A DNA stretch of 64,000 nt from Haliclystus octoradiatus (lineage: Eukaryota > Cnidaria > Staurozoa > Stauromedusae > Haliclystidae), in the NCBI GenBank assembly GCA_916610825.1, contig OU744454.1, positions 12,973,141 through 13,037,140 of the forward strand, given 5' to 3'. Numbering within the stretch: the first letter of the stretch is position 1; the number at the start of each line of letters is the position of its first letter. The translations under genes and the position numbers were made by a program. The notes below the pieces were generated by a model that had not been told where the DNA came from, ran no database searches, and saw only the letters and a list, made by a program, of their open reading frames with translations. Shown piece by piece: positions 41,780-57,913 of this stretch.

Positions 41780-41829
41780 AGCAGTACTGATGAAGGCTAA
41801 TGGCCAGAAACATGTACTTGTCTGCTGCT
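41780..41829 (+). ncRNA. hammerhead ribozyme, copy 2 (intact core)
   Basis: Same secondary structure as copy 1, with CTGATGA, GAAA and the GTC cleavage triplet. Stem I extends across the boundary into the next unit. Confidence 0.85.
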
Positions 41830-42040
41830 ATGTATGTCTCAATTGCGCATGCGCAATTTTGAGCACTATCGACTTGGGATGTGTCTATACTATTTGCGAT
41901 ATGCATTGCCCACTACTTCGGTAGTTTGAGCACTCTGGTATGGCACAGATGTTTTTTTCATGTGATGAATTTTTTCACCACATTTATAACTCATCTTGAC
42001 TTGGGTTATATACTGAAGTCAGTTCCTTGTTCGCTCACTG

Positions 42041-42090
42041 AGCAGTACTGATAAAGGCTAATGGCCAGAAACATGTACTTGTCTGCTGCT
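42041..42090 (+). ncRNA. hammerhead ribozyme, copy 3 (mutated core)
   Basis: The core reads CTGATAA: the invariant G8, the general base position, is A. Self-cleavage should be lost, so a transcript would stay joined here. Confidence 0.8.
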
Positions 42091-42301
42091 ATGTATGTCT
42101 CAATTGCGCATGCGCAATTTTGAGCACTATCGACTTGGGATGTGTCTATACTATTTGCGATATGCATTGCCCACTACTTCGGTAGTTTGAGCATTCTGGT
42201 ATGGCACAGATGTTTTTTTCATGTGATGAATTTTTTCACCACATTTATAACTCATCTTGACTTGGGTTATATACTGAAGTCAGTTCCTTGTTCGCTCACT
42301 G

Positions 42302-42351
42302 AGCAGTACTGATGAAGGCTAATGGCCAGAAACATGTACTTGTCTGCTGCT
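42302..42351 (+). ncRNA. hammerhead ribozyme, copy 4 (intact core)
   Basis: Core, stems and cleavage site as in copy 1. The 3' strand of stem I lies at the edge of the array but is complete. Confidence 0.83.
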
Positions 42352-42411
42352 ATATATATATATATATATATATACGTATAATAAAAAGAGTCAAAGACTA
42401 TACCAAACTAA
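42350..42411. repeat. (AT)n and AGTCAAAGACTA-containing flank
   Basis: AT run, then AATAAAAAGAGTCAAAGACTA immediately before the Helitron 5' end. The GTCTTTGACT motif recurs beside AAT runs at 46730, 49990 and 50535. Confidence 0.8.
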
Positions 42412-45400
42412 TCACTTATATACATAATACTGTCTGTTTATATATCACAATATTTCTATATTTCTATATTTCGATATTTCTGTGTCTGTCCGCGACTTAT
42501 GTACGTCTTACTGGCGATATAATACGGATAATCCGTTGTCGGGAAATTATGCAAACATTTGTGTCGAGATAACCGTGTACAGTAACAAATTTGTTGTATG
42601 AAAAGTATGGGTCTATGGCGTTGTTTTAAAATAATATACTTCATCTGATATTTTATTGATATCATTGCATTAAAAAATTCAGAGATTTTGAAAAATTTCA
42701 TAGGTCGATAATCTAGCGGGCAGCCAAATCGACTTCAAATTGAAATCTCCAGAACAAAAATATTTTGCTTTAAATTTAAAAGCTGCGTGTAAATTGTTTG
42801 AACAAGTGAAACTTGAAACTGAATCAGTTTTATGATAATTAAAGCAATACGAAATACTGAATTACATTGAATTACCAGTATAACTAGGCCAGACAAAATA
42901 TGTTTTGAAATCAAAGAAACGTAGACATATTTCATGTAGTGTTGATATCAGCAATACATATAGCGCGGCACAAACGCTATGAAATTAAAGAGACTTGAGG
43001 TCTTAATTTAATTTATTAATGAAACAAAATGCCGTTCATTACTTTTCTCAAAATCGAGATATAAAACATTTCACTTTTAAAAAGGCTATTTTGATACATA
43101 ATTTGTGAGAACACTGAGCAAACAATCTGTTTTGAAATGAATAATCTATCGCGGGGCTTAAAAACAAATTAATTTGCAAGAATTTTCAAATTGGCGTTGG
43201 CGTTCGACTATTTCGAAAAATATTCAAAGTTCGAAGAGATTATCTGTCTACAGTCTAAAATCATAGAGTTTAGAATTAATCAAGGCATTGCACAAAAGTA
43301 TTTTTATAATTTATTATTTAATATAAAAAAACGAATCATTTGGTTTTAAGCAGCAAGGCTTTTATTTTCAGATTTGCTTCCATAATTAACGAAGGAATTA
43401 TACTGGCATCGATTAATATTAAAATTTCATTTTGTTGACTTGCTATACGAATAAGACACAGTATGTTACTACAGTTTCGAGAATAAAAATAGCGATGTCT
43501 TGTTATTATCTTTGATCAACATTTAATAAAGTTAATTTCAGGTATATCAAATTTAACAAAGTTAAATTGAATTGAGCGTATGATTTGTGATAAATAATAA
43601 TAATTATAATATTTTCAGCGTTCAAAAATTTTGCTTTGAATTTAAAAGCACAAAAACATAATTCAAAAACATTTTTAAATAGTTAATACAGTTTGGATGA
43701 GTGTAACAAACCTTGTGTTACAAAAATAAAAAGTGAAAAGGTTGCACGAAATAATCGATCATAGCAAACAATATTTATTAAAATAAAACTTACCATTTTC
43801 CAAATGAGATCCAAATAAAAACTATACGAGCGGCATAATCTCCGAACAACATTTAAATACATAATAGCGGGTTCTCTGAGTTAATACACCAATCAATAGT
43901 AAGTTAACAACCATATTTTATCGAAGGAGAATGTACGCCCGATAAGAATAAAATAAAGATTGTCTTTTATTCGAAATAATTCTGACAAAAATGATCATTT
44001 CATATCGTAATCAAATGCATGGTAAAGTAGATTCATTTTCTACATAGTAAATTATCCTTTTCGTCAGACATCATAACATGAGCATTTAAATATTACCATC
44101 GGCTATGGTATTTTATATCTTTGAAGCTGCACTAAACATTTCCACTCTATAAACCATCGCGTCCGTTTCAATAAATTCTGAATAAATATGCATATCACGA
44201 ATCTGGCAAAATGAGTTGTTTTCGTTTTTCTATCAAAATAATTAATTTATTCATAATCGTCTTTCCTTTCATTCGACATCTGTAATGTATTATAAATAGC
44301 GCGTAGAAATATTGACAACAAGATGTAACATAATATCAATATCGAATTAGTATAGCGATTTATTATAGAATTTTATTTCCTTTTAAAAGAATGTTGATGC
44401 TATTAGTCTGGAAAATTTGATAACAAGAAGCACTATGAGTTCAACATTTCACATCTTTTGTTTACTTTTAAAATTTTATTTTCAACGAACTCTTAGTATT
44501 TTGATAGACTGCCATGAAAATCACAGGCCTACTTGCTGAGATTGCAAAGATCAAAAATATATAGGCTCATATACTATCATATCATAATATTATCAGATTA
44601 TATATATAGTTTGAAATCAATACACGCGCTGTCGCCTTGTTCAGTAATACGTTGTCGAAGCAATAGGTTTGTTGATTAGTACAGTCAAGGCGCGTACAAC
44701 AGTATGTAAGGGGTTGGCTCATTGGTTAATGCTCTGGTATTACAAAATCAGGGTCGTAAGTTCAAATCTGCCATTCGGCAGTTTTTATCAACGATTTTTC
44801 TGATTTTTTTTTTAATATGAAGCAGTAAATCATTGTTAATTAACAAAAGATATCGCTTGATCATGTTAATAACAGAAATTAGTGGACCATGTGTTTTGTC
44901 GAAGCTAAATTAATTTAATGCTGAATATATTGCATGCAATGCCACGAGTTTGACCGGCCACACCTTGACGGCGTTATTTTGTGAACACCACATTAGTGTT
45001 GTATATATTGCAATAAAGATTTATGAATTCGAACCGAACGCGATCCGATCGTGTCGGGTCAGATTCGGGTTAATATTTTAGGTCTTCGGATCTGATCGGA
45101 TTTGAAGTGATTTTTTATGGATAGTTTCAGATTTCGAAATTTGACTGAGTATTTGTAATTTATAATAATTAATGTGTTCTGGCTTCCTTTCAACACATAA
45201 AATAAAGTTTTTCTATGTAGACAAAGCTACGTTAAATTATACATTTCAATCGACTCAATTGATGTGAAATAAATTAAATTTTTATTAAAGGAATGATTAA
45301 GATGTATTGATTAATGCTACATCGTTTCAATGCGTATTGTGTCTCATGTTCTCCTCCAGAGTTCATACTCCGTATTATACAGCGATAGAAAGCTTAGTCA

Positions 45401-45469
45401 ATTGTTTAATTATAAGTGATCTGAAAGTTTTATCATAGAAGGTCCATTATGGACTACACTCATTGCTAG
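42412..45469 (+). mobile_element. full-length single Helitron copy A (3058 bp)
   Basis: Begins TCACTTATATACATAATACT after A and ends CATTGCTAG before T. The hairpin GGTCCATTATGGAC precedes the end by 11 nt. It is the reverse orientation of the array units and carries the tRNA-like segment. No Rep/helicase coding. It follows the 261-bp repeat array directly. Confidence 0.87.
44709..44781 (+). other. tRNA-like segment (Helitron copy A)
   Basis: A box TTGGCTCATTGG, anticodon-like stem CTGGT/ATCAG with an 8-base loop, and a B-box-like AAGTTCAAATC, at tRNA spacing. Acceptor stem does not pair. A tRNA relic rather than a working gene. Confidence 0.45.
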
Positions 45470-45485
45470 TACTATTACTAATACT

Positions 45486-46716
45486 GTTACTAATAGTTTT
45501 ATGCTTACGCAATCATCTGACAAATACACTAATTAATGAAAAACATACAGTTCCGCCTATATCGATTTACAAACCTACAATTTAACAGAACAAAGGCTTT
45601 TGATGCTAGAAATAAATTATATTGTTATTATTTCCTATTGTCGCTGGTTTGTTATCATCTGCATATGTAAATTATAAAATATATGTTATGTTTTCAAGGA
45701 TGTATAATTAGTTAGATAAAATTTATTTTCATGTCTACATTTGAAAATCAGTTCAGACTTTTTATTCAGTAGATCTTCTTTAGCGCAAATGATATGGTAC
45801 TTTTCAATTAGACATAGATGGCATTTTTTGATTTATTGCTGTCGCTTTAGCTTAGGCAGGTCCATTCAATTTTGTATTTTTCTTTCCTATATTTTAGTCT
45901 CCAAATGTATTTCGAAAGTTATGTGCTGTTAATATATTTTCTGTGTTTGAATGACATCATATGCTGCGGGTATCTTTATTTGAAGGTTTCCTCCATCAAA
46001 CCGTTGTAATTTTGACCTTCCTCATTTTCTGGGATAGTAACTTTTGTCTTGTAAACGAGGCTTTCTGTGAGGCACTCATTGTTAAATGGGCAAGGCAATT
46101 TTACCCTACACTGCTACGGTTGCATTGTTTATAGTACCAGCCTGCTGATTTTTTTTCCTCTGTTAATTACTTCGTTGTTATGGTTGGTTATAATGGTCTT
46201 CATGCTTGAGGTGCAGCTGTAGCTAACTTTAATATTGTTGGCGTTGAATATTTTACTTGACTCGTTCGACTTTGGAAAGTGTTGTTTAATAAGATTTAGA
46301 AATGTTCGGCCGATGTTTGTTCTGACACTTTTATTACTGGGTAGATTAAACCATGTGATATTTGTGCGCCTGTTTCGTTTGTTGCTGGTAATTGGTCGTT
46401 CGTGCCTTGGTTGATCATGGGTTGATAGGCAAAATTTGTGTCATGGCCACTTTCAATAAGGGCACTTTCAATAAATTTTATCTAACTAATTATTTATACG
46501 TGAAAACAAAACATATATTTTATAATTTACATATGCAGATGATAACTAACCAGCGATAAAGGAAATAATAACAATACAATTTATTTCTAGCATCAAAAGC
46601 TTTTGTTCTGTTAAACAATAACTGCAGGTTTGTAAATCGATATAGGCGGAACTGTATGTTTTTCATTATTTAGTTTATTTGTCTGATGATTGCGTAAGAA
46701 TGAAACTGTTAGTAAC
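45486..46716 (-). mobile_element. Penelope-family relic flanked by inverted repeats
   Basis: Two about 240-bp inverted arms (45486-45728 and 46465-46716), matching over GTTACTAA...GCTTACGCAATCATC...AACATACAGTTCCGCC, enclose 0.7 kb with decayed coding sequence. Inverted terminal copies are known for Penelope-like elements. No target duplication recognised. Confidence 0.65.
45930..46380 (-). pseudogene. decayed RT/GIY-YIG retroelement C-terminal fragment
   Basis: Minus-strand frames, broken by stops and a shift, read NITWFNLPSNKSVRTNIGRT, LIKQHFPKSN, VSYSCTSSMK, then CPFNNECLTESLVYKTKVTI and NYNGLMEETFK. The order WFNPP-like, NIG, FP, CP..C and VY...Y.GL...F matches the widespread RT plus GIY-YIG retroelement proteins, of a family different from the intact array at 24 kb. 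Not functional. Confidence 0.65.
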
Positions 46717-47439
46717 AATTATGAATGTGTAGTCTTTGACTCCTTTTATTATATTTAGCTCTGACAAATGACATGGAGCATTATTTTTTGCCATTGATTA
46801 AGAGCCCTGAGATAATTCTTAGTATTTGAAAAGAAAACGATATTTCGAGCTGAAACGCCTCATATCTTAATTGAGATATTGATTTGTTGGCATTTTTCTC
46901 CCTATAGTACCCAGTCTTAGCGAGATAGAGTTGACGTACGCATAACAACCAACATTATGAATAATTATGAAAGAAAATCGTAAGAAAACAATCGGCAGAG
47001 AAAATATTGTCAGAAAAAAAAATACTTTACAAACTTAGTAATTTATTATTCCCAAATAATGGAACTTGAAACTCATAATGATAAAATCTAAGAAAACTAA
47101 TTTAATTGTATATCTATTTAACTAATTATGATTGTATATCATGAACCGTTTTTTATTGATAAAAGTCTAGTTTTCAAGTTCTATTATTTAGGAATCATAA
47201 ATTAGAAAGTAAAATATTATATCTTTCTCCCGCATTTGTTTTTCTTTAACAATGGTTTTCTTTATAATAATTTTGAGATAATATTAAAGCAATTATTGAA
47301 TTCGGCTTTGCATATTATTCAAAATAAATCATGTAGATAACTTCCACTGAGGTCAGAATAATTCTGAATATTAAGCGAAGCCTCATTCAACAATTGCTTA
47401 ATGTAAACATTGTTATGCATCTGGAGATTTCAATTCTCC
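46717..47439. other. unique AT-rich sequence
   Basis: GTAGTCTTTGACTCC at 46730-46744 repeats a motif seen beside AAT runs. Nothing else is recognised. Confidence 0.5.
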
Positions 47440-47705
47440 TTTGATTTTATCTACCCACCAGACTATCAACCTATGAACTTTTTGATAAATTTCTAAATTT
47501 CTTAATACAATGATGTCAAATAAAATATAAAAGGAATTGCATTACTTTAAAACAACGTCAGAATATCATGATTTCATAACACAAATACGACACAATTTCT
47601 TGCATAATTTCCCGAAAACGGATCATCCGTCTTATTTCGGCACAGAGACGTACATCAGCCGCGGACAGACCACAAATAACCAAAGATTTTATTTACAAAC
47701 AGACA
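47440..47705 (-). mobile_element. diverged Helitron 5'-region fragment
   Basis: Clearly related to the 5' 300 bp of the Helitrons (GCATAATTTCCCGA.AACGGAT.ATCCGT and GCGGACAGAC are kept) but much more diverged. Both termini are missing or unrecognisable. An old member of the same or a sister family. Confidence 0.65.
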
Positions 47706-48193
47706 ATACTATTAGCATAAAGATATATTATTATGCATCTAATTCATACTTACACTAAATACTATTGAAATCGATAGGATACTCACAAGTTTAATCACAT
47801 CATCTATATAATGTCTTTCATTTGTCGTCTGTTTATCTCGCTGAATTGAAAATAGCTGAAGTCATGAAAAAGAGAATAATTGCCAAGATTAATTACCCTA
47901 TAGCAGCTGATTTGCAAATACTACCTGCTTTTTCAATTAAGTAATTGATTGTACTGTACTGAATAAATAGAAGCACAGCGTTAGAAAATATTAACTTTAT
48001 AAATCAAGCTTCTCCATTGACAGATCAATTTGAAATATAGAAGCCTGGGAACGAAATTTCAAAAAAATTTGGTTTAATGGAACCAAGGTATATTAAGTCA
48101 AAGGCAGCATCGATCCTTCCAGTATAGGCACACTCTAAATCATTGTGACTTCACCACGATCACGTTTTTCACCCGTCGAGTCGTTTCTAGTGA
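47706..48193. other. unique AT-rich sequence
   Basis: No gene, repeat or RNA recognised. Confidence 0.5.
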
Positions 48194-48301
48194 CCCTGTG
48201 TTTTGTAATGTTAATTTGTAATCATCAAGCTGTTATCTCTTGTATATGTGAACTTGTATTCCATGTGTAATTAACGTCATCAGCCTATGTGAATCCTGCA
48301 A

Positions 48302-48636
48302 GGCAATCTTAAAACGTCGTGCTTTTCAGAAACAGTGCTAATTTTCGGGTGAGACCTGACAAAAGCGTGACGTATAAATCAGTACGCAATTTGTCTAGCA
48401 TGGCAAAATCTCGAATGTCGACGATGGTTGCCGCTCGGACATCATCTTCAAATACTGCTAAATCTAGCTGAGATTGTGTTAAAGTTAATTTGACTTTCAA
48501 TAATTGCGCACTACGTCAATTGCAAAAGCACGGCAGTATCACGCCGTCTAAAATGAATTGAAAGCCGGATTTCAATTCTGCGTTGCCATACAAAGGAAAT
48601 CACGGTGCATGTAAATAACGACGTCTGAAGACTGCC
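48302..48636. mobile_element. insertion in the 5' LTR with inverted ends
   Basis: A 335-bp block is absent from the other LTRs. Its ends GGCAATCTTAAAACGTCGT and ACGACGTCTGAAGACTGCC are imperfect inverted repeats. The interior (minus 48309-48500) keeps a 63-codon open frame without a recognisable domain. Confidence 0.65.
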
Positions 48637-48867
48637 TAATATATCTGTGTTTAAATGTGAATAATAAATCAGTTCCAAATTGATCGTGGTTGTATTCGCT
48701 GGGATTCAATGTCGCGTATATAATAGCAAGTCAGCCATATATCAGTTAGGCGTCCCTTATTGGGCTTCAACTAAACAGCTGAAGTATACTGTATAAAGCA
48801 AGTTAAATATCACCTCTTCTTGAAAGAAACGAAGCGCGAGATGATTTCAAAGGGAAGTACACGTTAA

Positions 48868-49066
48868 AGGGGCAAAATTGACCGGCGACCGCTGCGAGCA
48901 CAAGTTGAATCTATGCTTAGCGTAATTCAACCGTCTCGCTTTGAAACAATTGTTATACGCAGGCCTAACTTGTAATAAAATTCATGTCAACAATGAACAT
49001 GGTGTTATAACAATAAGCGTGCACGTGATCCTAAGTGCGTAGCGCCTGCCGGTCATTTTTGCTCGT
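48868..49066. mobile_element. 199-bp MITE at a TTAA site
   Basis: Absent from the second LTR element. It is flanked by TTAA at 48864-48867 and 49067-49070, and its ends AGGGGCAAAATTGACCGGC and GCCGGTCATTTTTGCTCGT are inverted. TTAA duplication is the hallmark of piggyBac-type transposition. Confidence 0.7.
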
Positions 49067-49602
49067 TTAAAATCACCTCTGCAAAGACAGACTGGCCAAC
49101 AAGTAACACAACGATACGAAGCAAGGAAATTAAATCTACCTAAAAAAGCACGGATATCAACAAAGTAAGCATGTTAAACTAGCTCTGCTAAAAGATACAA
49201 CGACAACATTGAAGATGCTGGAACATGCAATGGACTTTATAAACGACTGAAACATGCAGGGATTTTTCAAGAAACGTTGAAGGTTTTGTTTAATAATGTA
49301 TTATCGTAAGTTGCTAGAAATTGCTTGTTAAAGATTTTAAAAGTGTAAATTGCCACTCCTTAAATTTAGAGGGGGGATGTTGTGTAATGTAATTTGTAAT
49401 CATCAAGCTGTTATCTCTTTTATATGCGAACTTGTATTCTATGTGTAATTTAACTTCATCATCCTATGTGAATCCTGCAATATATCTGTGTTTAAATGTG
49501 AATAATAAATCGGTTAAAGTTTGACTGTTGTTGTGTTCGCTGAGACTTTGTGTTCGCAGAGACTCAATGTTGTTTTAGCCAAGTCAGCTATACGATACCC
49601 TG

Positions 49603-49984
49603 CAAATAGGAATTCATTACGATTAATCACGTGCTACAATCCAGTTAGGGTTATAGAGCTGTTTCACATCGATCATGCTGAGTTAGATGTTAGATGGATG
49701 TCATTTATACGCATACCATATATTTTTCAAAAGGAGGGCCTAACCAACATCCATAAAATGCAGACAAAGATAGTGTTGTTGACGACATCATCAGAACATT
49801 TGTAAACAGCCTCAATCTCTATTTCAGGTCATTGCGGATTATAAATAACCCCATTAACATTACTACTGTTGGTATCATGATCCACTTGATATCAGTAACT
49901 TTTGGAAACTGGTTTCTATCAAACTCCACTGTTTCATTTCTTTATTATTCTTTATTTCTTTACTTATATAATAATAATTTTGTC
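49603..49984. other. unique sequence, nothing recognised
   Basis: Short open frames only. Ends at the GTCTTTGACT motif beside the AAT run. Confidence 0.5.
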
Positions 49985-53965
<3,981 letters not shown>

Positions 53966-53967
53966 TA

Positions 53968-55270
<1,303 letters not shown>

Positions 55271-55879
55271 TATAATTATAATTATATTAAATAGATAATA
55301 AAAACACACATGGTACCTCTGGTATAAACTTACATAAATTGCAGCTATTGTTAAAAGGGATAAAGCCTATTGTATAGCACATAATAAACTATGACTTATC
55401 TAAGTTTGAAACTGTTGACGGTATTTGATAATGCTTCAACAAACAGCAGCTCGATATTTATTCTGCGAAAACACGACAGTCGTGTTCAACAAAGTCTAGA
55501 AACCTTCTATACGTTGGCAATGAAAACTGTCTGGTTCTTTTAAAAGCGCGCACTAATTTATCTAAAAGTGGTTGCACATTTAAAATAAATAATAAACTAC
55601 CATGATCCTAAGTTTGACTATAATTGCTTGACTCTTTTATACCTAAGTTATTTACTTTGCAAATACCAAGTATACTATACTCTTTCCGCTTTGTTGACAA
55701 AGTCTCAAAGCCATTTTTACTTTTTGAATAATAAGGTCTCTCAAATCAAAGCAAGATATGCCGATGACTACATATCACTCAACATGTATCACATGCATAC
55801 ACATGTATCGACGTAACTTGATAAAATTTCATGAAAAAGTATCAAGTTTAATATGTTTAGATATATAACCATCCAAGTT

Positions 55880-56790
55880 GCCAAAGGTTTTTTGGGGGGA
55901 GGGGGTGTCAAATGTAGGTCTTTCACTTACTTCAACTTGTAGGTCTCTCCAAATAAATTGAGACATGCAGATGACTAGATATCATTAGGTAGTACTCTTA
56001 GACATGCATCAAAATCAATTCAAAATATTTCTTGAAAATCGACCGAGTTTATATTTAGATACAGCCACTAAAGTTGACAAAGGGGGCATTTGGGTTTATT
56101 CAAAAAGCAAGGTTTACCTTTTCTCCCATTTCTAGGTAGGTTTCTCAACATAAAACAAGGGATGCCGATGATTATATATCATCAGAGATTACTCCTTGAC
56201 ACGTATCGAAGTAAATTCAAAACATTTCTTGACAAAATATCTAGTTTGTATTTAGATAGAGCCATTTAAGTTGACAAGGGGTGCATTTTGGGTTTTTCAA
56301 AAAGCTGGGTTCACACTTTCTCCAGCTTCTAGGTCCCTCAAATTAAAACAAGGGGTGCCAATGATTAGATATCATCAGAGATTACTCCTTGACAAGTATC
56401 GAAGTAAATTCTAAACATTTCTTGACAAAATATCTGGTTTGTATTTAGATAGAGCCATTTAAGTTGACAAGGGGTGCATTTTGGGTTTTTCAAAAAGCTG
56501 GGTTCACACTTTCTCCAGCTTCTAGGTCCCTCAAATTAAAACAAGGGGTGCCAATGATTAGATATCATCAGAGATTACTCCTTGACAAGTATCGAAGTAA
56601 ATTCTAAACATTTCTTGACAAAATATCTGGTTTATATTTAGATAGAGCCATTTAAGTTGACAAGAAGTGCATTTTGGTTTTTCAAAAAGCTGGGTTCACA
56701 CTTTCTCCAGCTTCTAGGTCCGTCAAATTAAAACAACGGGTGCCAATGATTAGATATCATCAGAGATTATTCCTTGACACATATCGAAGT
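55880..56790 (+). repeat. 193-bp tandem subrepeats, left arm
   Basis: Repeated blocks marked by GATATCATCAGAGATTACTC at 56173, 56366, 56559 and (variant) 56752. They continue after the LTR insertion at 57914-58500 and appear inverted at 59600-60180. Units include TTTCAAAAAGCTGGGTTCAC and ATTTAAGTTGACAAGGGGTG. Confidence 0.85.
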
Positions 56791-56794
56791 AAAT

Positions 56795-57913
56795 TGTCGT
56801 ATAGCTATAGCTGACTTTGCTATAGCGACATTGAGTCCCAGCGAACACAACGACGGTCAAACTGGAACTAATTTATTATTCAAACTACACATAGATAGAT
56901 TACTTGACTGATCTATAAGTCCCGCTTTGATATACCGCACTTTGACGAGCGGTAAGCGGTAAGCGGTTGGTACCGCACTTACCAACATATCAAAATCGTA
57001 AAAGTAAAGTGAGACTTGGGAAAGTCAAATAGATTACAGGAATTACATAGGGTGATGACGTCAATTACACATAGAATTACAACTTCACATATACAAGACA
57101 GAACAGCTTGATTATTACAAATTACATTACACAACATCCCCCTTCCAACTTTAAGGAGTGGCAATCATACTTTTACAAATTTTATCAAACAATTTCTAGC
57201 AACTTACGATAATACATTATTAAACAAAACCTTTAATGTTTCTTGACAAATCCCTGCATGTTTCAGCAGTTTATAAAGTCCATTGCATGTTTCAGCAGTT
57301 TCCTTGCATGTTTCAGCATTCCTTGCATGTTTCAGCATTCCTAGCATGTTTCAGCATTTTCAATAGTGTCGTTGTTTCTTTTAGCAGAGGTGGTTTAACT
57401 TGCCTGCTTAGTTGATTTCTGTGTTTCTTTAGGTAGATTTAATCTCCTTAATAGGCTTAATACTTCGTCTCGTTGTGTTTCTTCTTGGCCGATTTGTCTC
57501 TGCAGAGGTGATTTTAACATGCACATCCCTTTGATATCTTCTCGTGTTTCGATTATATTTAGCAGACGTGATATTTAACTTGCTTTATACAGTATACTTC
57601 AACTGTTTAGTTGAAGCCCAATAAGGGACGCCAAATTGTCGTATAGCTATAGCTGACTTTGCTATAGCGACATTGAGTCCCAGCGAACACCCGGGGACGC
57701 CAAATTGTCGTATAGCTATAGCTGACTTTGCTATAGCGACATTGAGTCCCAGCGAACACAACGACGGTCAAACTGGAACTAATTTATTATTCAAACTACA
57801 CATAGATAGATTACAGGAATTACATAGGGTGATGACGTCAATTACACATAGAATTACAACTTCACATATACAAGACAGAACAGTTTGATTATTACAAATT
57901 ACATTACACAACA
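56795..57913 (-). mobile_element. non-coding LTR element copy 2 (TRIM-like), TSD TAAAT
   Basis: LTRs at 56795-57136 and 57706-57913. After removing a MITE and its duplicated site from the first, both are 208 bp. On the minus strand: 5' LTR, primer-binding region TGGCGTCCCTTATTGGGC, about 500 bp non-coding, purine tract GGAAGGGGGA, 3' LTR. TAAAT is duplicated at 56790-56794 and 57914-57918. A partial LTR copy (57636-57690) lies beside the full one. Internal CATGTTTCAGCA is repeated five times (57258-57355). Inserted in a foldback subrepeat. Confidence 0.87.
56904..57028 (+). mobile_element. small MITE with 9-bp TSD, copy inside LTR
   Basis: 125 bp with ends TTGACT...AGTCAA, flanked by ATAGATTAC on both sides. 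The other LTR has a single uninterrupted ATAGATTAC. GAGCGGTAAGCGGTAAGCGG carries a 7-bp duplication absent from the hAT copy. Confidence 0.85.

Larger units (their letters stand above)
41567..42349 (+). repeat. 261-bp hammerhead repeat, copies 2-4
   Basis: Three units at 41567, 41828 and 42089, each 261 bp and almost identical to copy 1. Each has the AATTGCGCATGCGCAATT palindrome. The array ends within CTGCTGCTATATAT, where an AT run starts. Confidence 0.93.
48199..49597 (+). mobile_element. non-coding LTR element copy 1 (TRIM-like), TSD CCCTG
   Basis: The 5' LTR (48199-48744, enlarged by an insertion) begins TGTTTTGTAATG and is followed by a primer-binding region (GGCGTCCCTTATTGGGC). About 630 bp of non-coding sequence and a purine tract (TTTAGAGGGGGGA) lead to the 3' LTR at 49378-49597. 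CCCTG is duplicated at 48194-48198 and 49598-49602. No gag or pol is present, so it depends on another element. The same family lies at 56795 on the other strand. Confidence 0.85.

Noticed and set aside
37766..42349. CRISPR array as an explanation of the tandem repeats
   Set aside because: Units are 261 bp and identical throughout, with no spacer/repeat alternation, in a eukaryotic genome.
48309..48500. 63-aa minus-strand frame as a captured gene
   Set aside because: No recognisable domain and located in a short inverted-end insertion. Mentioned within that element but not called as CDS.
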